Shown here piece by piece: positions 17,250-25,168 of a DNA stretch of 64,000 nt. Numbering within the stretch: the first letter of the stretch is position 1; each line of letters starts with the position of its first letter. The DNA is taken from NCBI RefSeq assembly GCF_003207955.1, contig NZ_NOXG01000001.1, forward strand, positions 446,128 to 510,127. Reading direction: 5' to 3'. The DNA comes from Novacetimonas pomaceti. GTDB taxonomy: Bacteria > Pseudomonadota > Alphaproteobacteria > Acetobacterales > Acetobacteraceae. The notes below the pieces were generated by a model that saw only the letters and a list, made by a program, of their open reading frames with translations, did not search any database and had not been told where the DNA came from. The translations under genes and the position numbers were made by a program.

Positions 17250-18596
17250 ATGAGTCGTCAGACATTGGTAACCCGCAGATTTGGACAGGATACTGTTTCT
17301 GCCACTCATGGCTTTCCTTGCAAGAGCTTATTGATGGCCGGGGTGCTGATGTCCACGCTTGCCGCCTGCGCGGGGGGCGGCCATGGACCCGGGACGTCGC
17401 ATGCCGGACGCAATGTGGGCGTCCTGCTGCCCCTGACGGGCAATAACGCGCGTCTGGGTCAGGAAATGCTCAGCGCCGCGCGGATGGCCATGAATACGCC
17501 GGGCGCCCCCACGCTTGATATCCACGACACGGCGGCCCCGGGCGGGGCAACTGCCGCGGCGCAGGCGGCGGTAAAGGCGAAGGACGGCATCATTCTTGGC
17601 CCCCTGACTGCCGGCGACGCGACGCAGGCGGCCACGGTCACGGCGCAGACGGACCTGCCGATGCTGGCTTTCACATCCGATGTGTCCGTCGCGCGGCCCG
17701 ATGTCTGGATCCTGGGGATCGCCCCGGAACAGCAGGTGCGTCGCATGGTGGGCGCGGCAATAAAGGAAAATCGTCAGCATTTCGCGGCGTTCCTGCCTGA
17801 TAACGCGCTGGGTCACGCGATGGGAAGCGCCCTTCAGCAGAGCTGTAGCGAACATGGACTGTCCTCGCCCCAGATCGTGTACCATGGCGCGACCGCCACC
17901 GAAATTACCGAGCAGCTGAAGACGTTCTCCGCCTACGAAAGCCGTGCCGCGACCGCAGCCACGCAGGCGGCGGCCACGGCCGCGCAGGAACCCGCGCCTG
18001 CGGGCGTCGATCCTGCCAATCCGGATTCGCCCGCCGCGCCGGAAACGGCCGCGTCCCCGGCGCCCGCCACGTCCGCGCCAGAAGAGGTCCACCTGCCGCC
18101 ACCGCCGTTCGATGCGCTTTTGCTGGCGGATACGGGGCTGCAGCTGGGTCATGTCATCGCGGCCATGCGCACGGCCCAGATTTCCCCGACCGAGACGCGG
18201 ATCATGGGGCCGGGGCTGTGGGGTGCTTTCGCGGGCAAGCTGGCGCAGTTGCAGAATGCCTGGTACGCCGCGCCGGACCCGGCCAGCCGCCAGCATTTCG
18301 TGCAGCTGTTCATGGCGCAGTACCACCATATGCCCACGCCGCTGGCGGATCTGTCCTATGACGCGGCCGCGCTGGTAAAGGCACTGGATCAGGCCCCCCG
18401 TGCACCGGGGGCGAAAAACGGGTATTCCGTGACAGCCCTGACCCGGCCGGAAGGGTTTTCAGGGGTGGATGGCGTGTTTGGATTTACCGGGAATGGCCGG
18501 ACGCGTCGTGATCTGGCGATTTTCCAGATCCTGCCCGAAGGCGGCAGCCGGATTGTTCAGGCCCCATCGGGACGCCTGCAGAACGGCACGAACTGA
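17250..18596 (+). CDS. Penicillin-binding protein activator-like lipoprotein (LppC/LpoA family)
   Basis: A 448-residue outer-membrane lipoprotein with the lipobox LAAC (Cys about residue 40). The mature part is a periplasmic-binding fold: VGVLLPLTGNNARLGQEML, then ILGPLTAGDATQAATV, and YDAAALVKALDQ late in the chain. In E. coli, LpoA activates the peptidoglycan synthase PBP1A, but the LpoA TPR domain is absent here, so the activator role is inferred from fold and from its place divergent from rsmI. An Ala/Pro-rich low-complexity insertion covers about residues 230-287 in the middle of the fold. Downstream is a convergent orphan gene. Confidence 0.8.
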   Translation: MSRQTLVTRRFGQDTVSATHGFPCKSLLMAGVLMSTLAACAGGGHGPGTSHAGRNVGVLLPLTGNNARLGQEMLSAARMAMNTPGAPTLDIHDTAAPGGATAAAQAAVKAKDGIILGPLTAGDATQAATVTAQTDLPMLAFTSDVSVARPDVWILGIAPEQQVRRMVGAAIKENRQHFAAFLPDNALGHAMGSALQQSCSEHGLSSPQIVYHGATATEITEQLKTFSAYESRAATAATQAAATAAQEPAPAGVDPANPDSPAAPETAASPAPATSAPEEVHLPPPPFDALLLADTGLQLGHVIAAMRTAQISPTETRIMGPGLWGAFAGKLAQLQNAWYAAPDPASRQHFVQLFMAQYHHMPTPLADLSYDAAALVKALDQAPRAPGAKNGYSVTALTRPEGFSGVDGVFGFTGNGRTRRDLAIFQILPEGGSRIVQAPSGRLQNGTN

Positions 18597-18649
18597 AAGC
18601 CGGGGAGTTTTCCCCGCTTACGCGCGGATATGATGAAAGGCTGCGGCAA

Positions 18650-18994
18650 TCATGCCGCAGCGGTCGCGCCACAGGACAGTACCGGGCGAATGGCGTACAG
18701 CGCCGCTTCGAAGCTGCGATAGGAGGAAAGGCGGCGGTCGCGCAGCTGGTCGATCAGGACCCAGCGCATGCCTTCGGGACGGATCATGTAGGCGGGATCC
18801 GCGTTTTCACGCACCCAGACCAGCACATGCTCGATATCCTCGCCCTCGTCGGCGGAAGCCACGTCAACATCGCACAGTCCCATGCACATGCCCGCCTGCA
18901 GCCAGCGCATCAGGTATTCGTAATGCCGGGGCAGGAACCCGAGGCGGAACGGAACAACGTTGGAGGCAGAAACCTCATGATCCATCATGTTCAT
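18650..18994 (-). CDS. Conserved-looking hypothetical protein, 114 residues
   Basis: I do not recognise a family. The protein has no signal peptide or membrane segment and looks like a small globular protein: HYEYLMRWLQAGMCMGLCDV, an acidic run DEGEDIEHVLVWVRENADP, then GMRWVLIDQLRDRRLSSYRSF. Codon use resembles its neighbours, and the frame is closed by convergent gene borders. It lies between the LppC-type lipoprotein (convergent) and the lpxL gene (same strand). The region upstream of its start has poly-T and short hairpins that may end the waaA-lpxK-lpxL transcript, so it probably has its own promoter. Confidence 0.6.
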   Translation of the reverse strand: MNMMDHEVSASNVVPFRLGFLPRHYEYLMRWLQAGMCMGLCDVDVASADEGEDIEHVLVWVRENADPAYMIRPEGMRWVLIDQLRDRRLSSYRSFEAALYAIRPVLSCGATAAA

Positions 18995-19161
18995 AATGTC
19001 GGCCCTCTGACTATCCTATGCGTTAACAGCACACCTTGACCGTAAGTCTTGCATGAGTGCTTGCCAAACTGAATCTGTCGTGGAAAGCCGCAGAAAGAGG
19101 CAGAAATTGCCGACCGTGGCAAAAAAGCAATGCTTTGTTGCGTTTTAGTGTCATTAAAATG

Positions 19162-20076
19162 CTATTTTTTAGGCAGTTGCCTATTCCATCGGCGATGCAG
19201 CCATAGCCAACTGCCCGGATGCTGGCGTATTTTCTGTTCAATGTAATCGTTGACCTGCTGGGTCAGCAGCATCTGGTCGCGTTTCCGGTCCCCTGTATCG
19301 GGAAGCTCCATCGGGGCGGAAACATGGATGCGCAGTCGCGCCGGGCCCAGCCGTTCCACATATCCCGCGATCACCGGGCAACGCTGCCGTAGGGCCATCG
19401 CCGCCATGGCGCTGGCTGTCATTGCGGGCTGGCCGAAGAAACGTGCCTCGACTCCATCATTCATCTTCTGGTCCACCAGCATGCCCAGATGGCCGCCACG
19501 GATCAGGTGGGCCAGCGCCTGCCGCGCACCGCGCGCCCCCTTGGCGAACAGGGGGACCGCCTGTCCCATGGCTTCGTCACGCAGGTCGCACAGCATGCGG
19601 TCCACATAGGGATTGTTGGGCGCGCGATAGAAGGAGGAGAATGCAAGCCCGTATCGCGCCACCGCCGGTGGCAGCATTTCCCAGTTGCCGATATGGCCCG
19701 ACACGAACATGACGGGCTGGCCGGTCCGGGCATGGGAGCGGAGGTGTTCTTCGCCGGTCACGTCCCATCCCGGCCCGTCGGCCGGGTTGTGCGGCAGTGT
19801 TCCCAGATGGGGAAGTTCGCCCGCGTTGCGGCCGATATTCTCCCACATGTCCCGGATGATGCGTCGTCGCGACCGTGCGCCAAGATGCGGCATGACGTAT
19901 CGCAGGTTGGCGTCGGCCACCTTTGAAACCGGCAGCCAGGGGCCGATTGCGCGGCACAGCCATCCTGCCGCGTTGGAGGCATGATCGGGCTTCATGCGAC
20001 GCAGTCCCGCCAGCAGGCAGGAAAGCACGGTGGCCTCGATACGCATGCGGCGCGGGGGACTGGCGGGACGGCCCAT
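19162..20076 (-). CDS. lpxL: Lipid A biosynthesis acyltransferase (LpxL/HtrB family)
   Basis: A 304-residue inner-membrane acyltransferase adding a secondary acyl chain to Kdo-lipid A. The catalytic H-x4-[DE] motif is HIGNWE at about residue 128, followed by FSSFYRAPNNPYVDRM and the LVDQKMNDGVEARFFGQPA block typical of LpxL/LpxM proteins. Its start overlaps the lpxK stop by one base (TGATG), so translation is likely coupled. It is the last gene of waaA-lpxK-lpxL. Which secondary acyl position it serves cannot be decided from sequence. After the stop there is an A/T-rich stretch with a weak stem-loop and T-run. Confidence 0.88.
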   Translation of the reverse strand: MGRPASPPRRMRIEATVLSCLLAGLRRMKPDHASNAAGWLCRAIGPWLPVSKVADANLRYVMPHLGARSRRRIIRDMWENIGRNAGELPHLGTLPHNPADGPGWDVTGEEHLRSHARTGQPVMFVSGHIGNWEMLPPAVARYGLAFSSFYRAPNNPYVDRMLCDLRDEAMGQAVPLFAKGARGARQALAHLIRGGHLGMLVDQKMNDGVEARFFGQPAMTASAMAAMALRQRCPVIAGYVERLGPARLRIHVSAPMELPDTGDRKRDQMLLTQQVNDYIEQKIRQHPGSWLWLHRRWNRQLPKK

Positions 20077-21059
20077 CAGATGCGTCCTTCCAGCCAGGAA
20101 TCCAGCAGGTGGTCGGGCGCGTGGGGATCGGACCAGTGCAGGCCAACCCCGACCACCGTGACGTGTCCGCGAAAGGCAGAAGGCAGGCGCACGAAGTCCT
20201 TGGGCGTAGTCACCAGTCGGGCATCCATGTCTGTGGAAATCTCAAGCAGTCGCGCAAGTTCGCCGCGACGATAGGGATGATGGTCGGCAAATGCGATGCC
20301 GCGTTGCAGGCTGAATCCCGACTGTTGCAGGCCATCGAAGAATTTGGAGGGACGGCCGATCCCCGCGAATGCCACGATCCGGCATCCTGCCGGCAGGCCG
20401 GATGCCTTCTGGCGCAGGGTCGCATGGTGGCATGGCATGTCTGGCGGCAGGTGGCGGATCAGCCCGGTCCGGTCAGCGCCGATCATGACCATTGCCTGTG
20501 CCCGTGAAAGACCGTTGGGAACGGGTTCGCGCAGGGGGCCGGCAGGGATGACGCGACCATTGCCAAATCCCTGATATCCATCCACCACCACCAGCGAGCA
20601 GTCACGCCAGAGCCCCGGATTCTGCAGGCCGTCATCCATGACAAGGCAGTCCGCCCCGTCCGCAATCGCAAGACGCGCGGCCCGTGCCCTGTCCCTCCCG
20701 ACATAACAGGGGGCCAGGGCCGCCAGCAGCAGGGCCTCGTCCCCCACGTCGCGGGCCGTGTGCCGTGTGGGATCAACCCGTGCCGGATGGCCGATCCGCC
20801 CGCCATATCCCCGGGTGAGGAAGGCAATGGCGCGACCACGGGCCACAAGACGCGCCCCAAGGTCCAGCGCAACCGTTGTCTTGCCCGCCCCACCTGCCGT
20901 CAGGTTGCCACAGCACAGGACCGGCACCGGGGCATGCCATGGCCTGCGATGCTGGCGCCGGGCGCTGATCGCGCCATATATCGCGGCGAGGGGGGAAAGC
21001 AGTCGGGCCGCCGGGCTGTGGAAACCGGCATCCCAGTCCCAGAAACGCGGGGCCCGCAT
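20076..21059 (-). CDS. lpxK: Tetraacyldisaccharide 4'-kinase
   Basis: Phosphorylates the 4' position of the lipid A disaccharide precursor at the membrane. The 327-residue protein has the N-terminal FWDWDAGFHSPAARLLSPLA and a P-loop in NLTAGGAGKTTVALDLG. A late HPYRRGELARL and LVTTPKDFVRLP are both LpxK hallmarks, as is MDDGLQNPGLW. It overlaps waaA upstream and lpxL downstream by one base at each TGATG junction. That tight packing points to coupled translation of three consecutive lipid A/Kdo enzymes. Confidence 0.95.
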   Translation of the reverse strand: MRAPRFWDWDAGFHSPAARLLSPLAAIYGAISARRQHRRPWHAPVPVLCCGNLTAGGAGKTTVALDLGARLVARGRAIAFLTRGYGGRIGHPARVDPTRHTARDVGDEALLLAALAPCYVGRDRARAARLAIADGADCLVMDDGLQNPGLWRDCSLVVVDGYQGFGNGRVIPAGPLREPVPNGLSRAQAMVMIGADRTGLIRHLPPDMPCHHATLRQKASGLPAGCRIVAFAGIGRPSKFFDGLQQSGFSLQRGIAFADHHPYRRGELARLLEISTDMDARLVTTPKDFVRLPSAFRGHVTVVGVGLHWSDPHAPDHLLDSWLEGRI

Positions 21060-22396
21060 CAGGAATACACGGCCCTGAGGATGCCCCAGGCAACGCGTTG
21101 CGATATGTGGGTGTCATTGATGCAGGCGCTGCTGCTTGCCGCGATGGCATGCCGCAATGCCTGCGGATTGCACAGCATCTCCTCCAGCCACTGCGCCAGC
21201 GTCCGTTCATCGGAAACATGGGCGACGGTATCGCCAAGCACGCCATATGCCTGCCGGAAATTGGCAATCGCGGGACCGGTCGCAAGGGCGTTGCCCTGCC
21301 GCGCCGGTTCCATGGGATTATGGCCGCCACCTTCGGGCGGGGAGAGCAGGCTGTTTCCCATCAGCACCGGACAATGCAGCGCGTAAAACAGTCCCATTTC
21401 CCCCAATGTGTCACAGATCCATACGGGATCATGGGGCCGGGGGGACTGGCCCAGCGCACGACGGGGGGTCTCCGGGCCGGCATGCCGCAGCAGCGCCGCC
21501 CCACGTTCGGGGTGGCGGGGGATCAGGATGGTCAGCAGTCCGGGCACCTTGCGCCGCGCCAGTTCAGCCGCGCGAAGGACGATTTCCTCTTCCCCCGGAT
21601 GGGTGGACGCCGCAATCCAGACAGGACGCTGCCCGATCTGTTTCCTGATCCGGGCCACCCCGCCATCATCGTGCGGCAGGGCAGGGGCGGCATCCTTCAG
21701 ATCGCCCAACAGCGCGACCTTCCCGGCGCCCAGCGCCCGGAACCGTCGCGCGTCCTCGTCCGAGCGCGCGCAGATCCATGCAAACGAACGCAGCATGCGC
21801 CCGATCAGGCACGGCAGGCGTTGCCACATGGCATAGGAACGGTCGGACATGCGTCCGTTGATCAGGACCAGGGGAACATCTTCATGCCTGCAGGCCGCAA
21901 CCATGTTCGGCCATAATTCGCTTTCCGCCAGAACCGCGCCATCGGGATGCCAGTGCCTGACGAAGCGCCGCATCCATGTCGGCACGTCGAGCGGCATGAA
22001 CTGATGGATCACGCGCATGTCGTCGGGCAGTTCATGCAGGCGCTGGACCAGCAGGCGTGCCGCCGTGGTCGTGGCCGTGGTGACAAGGAACCCCAGATCA
22101 GGCCTGTCGTTGCGAAGTGCCGCAATGACGGGAAGGATGGATAATGTTTCGCCCACGCTGACGGCATGCAGCCATAACAGCGGCCCTTCGGGGCGGGGCT
22201 GTGTCGCGATGCCGCGACGTTCACGGACACGTCCGGCAATTTCCTTGCCCCGCCACACGCGCCGCCGCAGGTAAAGCCGCAGCGCGGGGGCAAGTGCTTC
22301 CGCCACGCCTGCCCATATGGCGGCCGACAGCCGGCCGCATAATCCTCCATCAGGGGGCAGACTGGCCCGGTCCGGCGCATACGTTCGCATTTTCAT
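21059..22396 (-). CDS. waaA: 3-deoxy-D-manno-octulosonic acid transferase
   Basis: Transfers Kdo from CMP-Kdo to lipid IVA. It is a 445-residue GT30 protein with LWLHAVSVGETLS (the catalytic Glu region), LAESELWPNMV, VLINGRMSDRSY, WIAASTHPGEEE and the C-terminal GGGHNPMEPA motif. The N-terminal helix (LAPALRLYLRRRVWRG) would sit at the membrane. It heads the waaA-lpxK-lpxL operon. Only 66 bases separate it from the end of the sulfite-reductase cluster upstream on the same strand, so read-through is possible. A second Met two codons in is an alternative start. Confidence 0.95.
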   Translation of the reverse strand: MKMRTYAPDRASLPPDGGLCGRLSAAIWAGVAEALAPALRLYLRRRVWRGKEIAGRVRERRGIATQPRPEGPLLWLHAVSVGETLSILPVIAALRNDRPDLGFLVTTATTTAARLLVQRLHELPDDMRVIHQFMPLDVPTWMRRFVRHWHPDGAVLAESELWPNMVAACRHEDVPLVLINGRMSDRSYAMWQRLPCLIGRMLRSFAWICARSDEDARRFRALGAGKVALLGDLKDAAPALPHDDGGVARIRKQIGQRPVWIAASTHPGEEEIVLRAAELARRKVPGLLTILIPRHPERGAALLRHAGPETPRRALGQSPRPHDPVWICDTLGEMGLFYALHCPVLMGNSLLSPPEGGGHNPMEPARQGNALATGPAIANFRQAYGVLGDTVAHVSDERTLAQWLEEMLCNPQALRHAIAASSSACINDTHISQRVAWGILRAVYS

Positions 22397-22462
22397 GCGG
22401 TTAGCATGCGCAATGACAGGGGGAAAGAAGAACTGACGCCGTCATCCTTCCCACAGGTCATG

Positions 22463-22957
22463 TTACGCGTCGAGAAAACGGCGGAAGCCGAACCCCTGTG
22501 CTTTTTCATGCAGGACCGATGGCTGGTAGGCCACGGTGAAACGCCGGTGCGCCTTTTCCCAGATGGCGGGATCGCTGCCATCAGGAATTTCGACGGTCGT
22601 AATGCCGCAGCGGAGCATGAATTCATACTGGTCCGGCAGGGCAGGGCCGGTCGCGCGGATTTCACCCGTGAAATGCAGATGTTCGCGCAGGGCACGCGCC
22701 TGCGTAAACGCGCGCCCATCCCTGAAGGTGGGAAAATTCACGCATACCAGTCCAAGGCGGGGCAGAATGGTGCGCAGCAACGCGACGTCGTCCTCTGGCG
22801 CCAGCCGCACGCCGAGGGGGGCGGCCTCCGCCCGGGCGAGCGCCTCTTCCAGGCGGTCGGGCGACACGATGATCGCGGTTTTGTCGGGACAGGGGGCGTC
22901 ATCGGCGACGTCGGTCCAGCCATCCGCGACAATCCGGCCATTTTCAAGCAGTGGCAT
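22463..22957 (-). CDS. DUF934 family protein of the sulfite reductase cluster
   Basis: A 164-residue protein matching DUF934, a family I know chiefly as a neighbour of cysI and cysH in alpha- and betaproteobacteria. Recognisable blocks are NGRIVADGWTDV at the start, VNFPTFRDGRAFTQARALRE and ALPDQYEFMLRCGITTVEI. The exact function is unknown; its context points to assimilatory sulfite reduction, perhaps as an accessory or electron-transfer partner. I chose the ATG at 22957, which follows AAGGATG and overlaps the cysI end by 14 bases, showing translational coupling. A longer reading from 23020 would lie deeper within cysI. Confidence 0.85.
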   Translation of the reverse strand: MPLLENGRIVADGWTDVADDAPCPDKTAIIVSPDRLEEALARAEAAPLGVRLAPEDDVALLRTILPRLGLVCVNFPTFRDGRAFTQARALREHLHFTGEIRATGPALPDQYEFMLRCGITTVEIPDGSDPAIWEKAHRRFTVAYQPSVLHEKAQGFGFRRFLDA

Positions 22958-24641
22958 AGACAGCATCCTTGAAGACGGCAGCGCCAAGCCGCCGGTAGGT
23001 ATCCACAAAGCGTTCATCATCGCGCCGGTGCACCAGATAGGCGTCGATCAGGGCCGCGATCGCATCGACGGTTTCATCTTCCGGCAGGGCGGGACCGAGT
23101 ATCTGGCCGATGGCGGCGTCGTTTTCACCTGAGCCGCCCAGCGTCAGCTGGAAATATTCCTCTCCACGCTTGTCCACCCCCAGGATGCCGATATGCCCGG
23201 CATGATGATGTCCGCAGGCGTTGATGCAGCCGGAGATGTTGATCCGCAGCGCCCCGATACGTTCCTGCAGTCCGGCATCCGCGAAACGCGCGCTCAGCTT
23301 CTGGGCGATCGGGATGGATCGTGCATTGGCAAGCGAGCAGTAATCCAGCCCCGGGCAGGCGATGATATCCCCGACCAGCCCGATATTGGGTGTCGCCAGC
23401 CCGACCGCCAGCAGTTCCTGCCACAGCGCATGTAACTGATCCTGCCGCACATGGCCCAGAACGACGTTCTGCATGTGGGTGATGCGGATTTCGCCAAAGC
23501 TGTAGCGTTCGGAAATGTCGGCGATGGCGTCCATCTGGTCCGCCGTCACGTCGCCGGGAATGCCCCCGTCGGGTTTCAGCGAAATCACCGCGGAAATGAA
23601 GCCCGCCACCCGGTGCGGGTGCGTATTGGTGCGTACCCAGCGGTCAAAGGCGGGGACGCGTGTCCGCGCGTCGTTCATCCGCGTGGCCGCGTCCGCGGGG
23701 GCATGAAGGTCCGGCACCGCGAAACGCGCGCGGATCGCGTCCACGATCGCGGGTTCCAGACGATAGCGCGCGCGGTCCATCTGCGTGAATTCCGCGTCGA
23801 CTTCCTCGCGGAAACGTTCGATGCCCAGGGCCTGCACCAGAATCTTGATGCGGGCCTTGTACATGTTGTCGCGACGCCCGTGGGCGTTATAGACGCGCAC
23901 GATCGCCTCCAGCCACGCCAGCAGGTCTTCTTCCGGCAGGCTGTCACGCAACAGCACCCCGATGACCGGCGTGCGTCCCAGCCCGCCGCCGACATACACG
24001 TCGAAAACCGCGCGGCCATTGTCGCCCGGACGGGCAATCAGGCCAATATCGTGGAAACGCGCCGCGACCCGGTCATGGGGACTGCCGGTAATGGCAATCT
24101 TGAATTTCCGGGGCAGGAAGGAAAATTCTGGATGCAGGGTGGACCACTGCCGCAGGATTTCCGCGTGGATGCGTGGGTCAAGCACCTCGTCCGCCGCCGC
24201 GCCGGCGAATTCGTCGCAGGTTACGTTGCGGATGCAGTTGCCGCTGGTCTGGATGGCGTGCATGTCCACCCCGGCCAGCCGGCCGAGGATGTCTGGCGTA
24301 TCCTCCAGCCGGATCCAGTTGAACTGGATGTTCTGCCGGGTGGTGAAATGCCCGTAATCACGGTCATACGTGCGCGCGATATGCGCAAGTTCGCGCATCT
24401 GCGACGCGCCAAGCATGCCATAGGGGATCGCGACACGCAGCATGTAGGCATGCAGCTGGAGATAGAGCCCGTTCATCAGGCGCAGGGGCTTGAACTGGTC
24501 TTCGCTCAGTTCGCCCGAGATGCGACGCGCCACCTGATCGCGGAACTGTTCCACCCGTTCATGCAGGAACGTGCGGTCCACCTGATCATAGGCATAGCGC
24601 CCGACGGCCGGGGCGGGGACAGTCACAGGGGTCTCAGACAT
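22944..24641 (-). CDS. cysI: Nitrite/sulfite reductase hemoprotein (assimilatory sulfite reductase)
   Basis: Reduces sulfite to sulfide with a siroheme-[4Fe-4S] centre. The 565-residue protein has both ferredoxin-like half domains, with RNIQFNWIRLEDTPDILG and NIRNVTC-like CIRNVTCDEF. The cluster ligands are C429 and C435 (CPGLDYC) and C472 and C476 (GCINAC). The ATG at 24641 lies 9 bases after AGGAGG, while the ATG 6 bases upstream is too close to it. It overlaps the DUF2849 gene by 8 bases and DUF934 by 14. No cysJ flavoprotein is present, so the electron donor is elsewhere or is a ferredoxin. Confidence 0.93.
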   Translation of the reverse strand: MSETPVTVPAPAVGRYAYDQVDRTFLHERVEQFRDQVARRISGELSEDQFKPLRLMNGLYLQLHAYMLRVAIPYGMLGASQMRELAHIARTYDRDYGHFTTRQNIQFNWIRLEDTPDILGRLAGVDMHAIQTSGNCIRNVTCDEFAGAAADEVLDPRIHAEILRQWSTLHPEFSFLPRKFKIAITGSPHDRVAARFHDIGLIARPGDNGRAVFDVYVGGGLGRTPVIGVLLRDSLPEEDLLAWLEAIVRVYNAHGRRDNMYKARIKILVQALGIERFREEVDAEFTQMDRARYRLEPAIVDAIRARFAVPDLHAPADAATRMNDARTRVPAFDRWVRTNTHPHRVAGFISAVISLKPDGGIPGDVTADQMDAIADISERYSFGEIRITHMQNVVLGHVRQDQLHALWQELLAVGLATPNIGLVGDIIACPGLDYCSLANARSIPIAQKLSARFADAGLQERIGALRINISGCINACGHHHAGHIGILGVDKRGEEYFQLTLGGSGENDAAIGQILGPALPEDETVDAIAALIDAYLVHRRDDERFVDTYRRLGAAVFKDAVYATA

Positions 24642-24975
24642 GGGCATTATCCTCCTGCGGCGCGCCGGGCGCGAACTGGGGATGGACCGTGGGGCCAAAG
24701 GCGCGGATGCGTTCGCGCACCGTCAGCGGACAGATCCCCGCCGCCCGGTCATCAAGCTGCACCCCGTACACACCGACCACGCCCTGTTCCTGCTGGTCTC
24801 GCGCTGTTTCCGCGATGACGGATTCGACGCGGTCATTCGGCCACACGGCGGCATGCGCGATATCCCCGGACCACGTGCCCTGATCCGTCAGCCAGACGAT
24901 GCGCCCGTCCAGAAGGCGATTGGCCGTGACAACGCTTGACCCCGTTGTCGTGCGGCGGTTGTTCCTGACGTCCAC
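24634..24975 (-). CDS. DUF2849 family protein, first gene of the sulfite reductase unit
   Basis: A protein of about 113 residues matching DUF2849, a small family found directly upstream of cysI in alphaproteobacteria. The hallmark opening VVTANRLLDGRIVWL is followed by WPNDRVESVIAET and a short basic-acidic tail. Its function is unknown. I chose a GTG at 24975 that follows GAGAGGGA by about 10 bases; a TTG at 24999 is a poorer alternative. It overlaps cysI by 8 bases. A stem-loop lies in the leader about 33 bases upstream of the start. Confidence 0.75.
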   Translation of the reverse strand: MDVRNNRRTTTGSSVVTANRLLDGRIVWLTDQGTWSGDIAHAAVWPNDRVESVIAETARDQQEQGVVGVYGVQLDDRAAGICPLTVRERIRAFGPTVHPQFAPGAPQEDNAHV

Positions 24976-25007
24976 TTCCGGTCGATCCCTCTCAGGCAAG
25001 GCAGGTA

Positions 25008-25039
25008 GCGCATTTCCACTGTGATGAATGGAGATGCGC
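25008..25039 (-). promoter_or_regulatory. Stem-loop in the leader of the DUF2849-cysI-DUF934 unit
   Basis: On the minus strand, GCGCAT ... ATGCGC pairs perfectly and the stem continues imperfectly through CTCC/GGAA, closing a loop of about 12 bases. It ends about 33 bases before the chosen start. An A/T-rich promoter-like stretch (25060-25075) lies just upstream in the direction of transcription. It may be an attenuator or regulator site, and no known riboswitch class is a convincing match. Confidence 0.35.
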
Positions 25040-25131
25040 GGTCTTTACGCGGTGATTTGTGTATATTTTATATTCATGCCCGATGCCAGCCATATTCCCC
25101 GTCGCGAAAACGGGTCTGGCCGGATCGGGGC

Positions 25132-25157
25132 GGGTGGACGGAAATGTCCGCCCACCC
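25132..25157. terminator. Hairpin after cysNC
   Basis: GGGTGGACGGA and TCCGCCCACCC form an 11-base stem (one mismatch) with a 4-base loop, 11 bases beyond the cysNC stop. There is no clear T-run on the minus strand, so it may be an attenuator or 3'-end stabiliser. It separates the cysH-cysD-cysNC unit from the DUF2849-cysI-DUF934 unit. Confidence 0.45.
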
Positions 25158-25168
25158 TGTCCCGTCCC

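Noticed and set aside
24960..25000. Text TGAGAGGGATCGACCGG before the DUF2849 gene, slightly like a SAM-I riboswitch core
   Set aside because: The required GGCAACC and pairing elements are absent, so I treat it as the ribosome-binding region.
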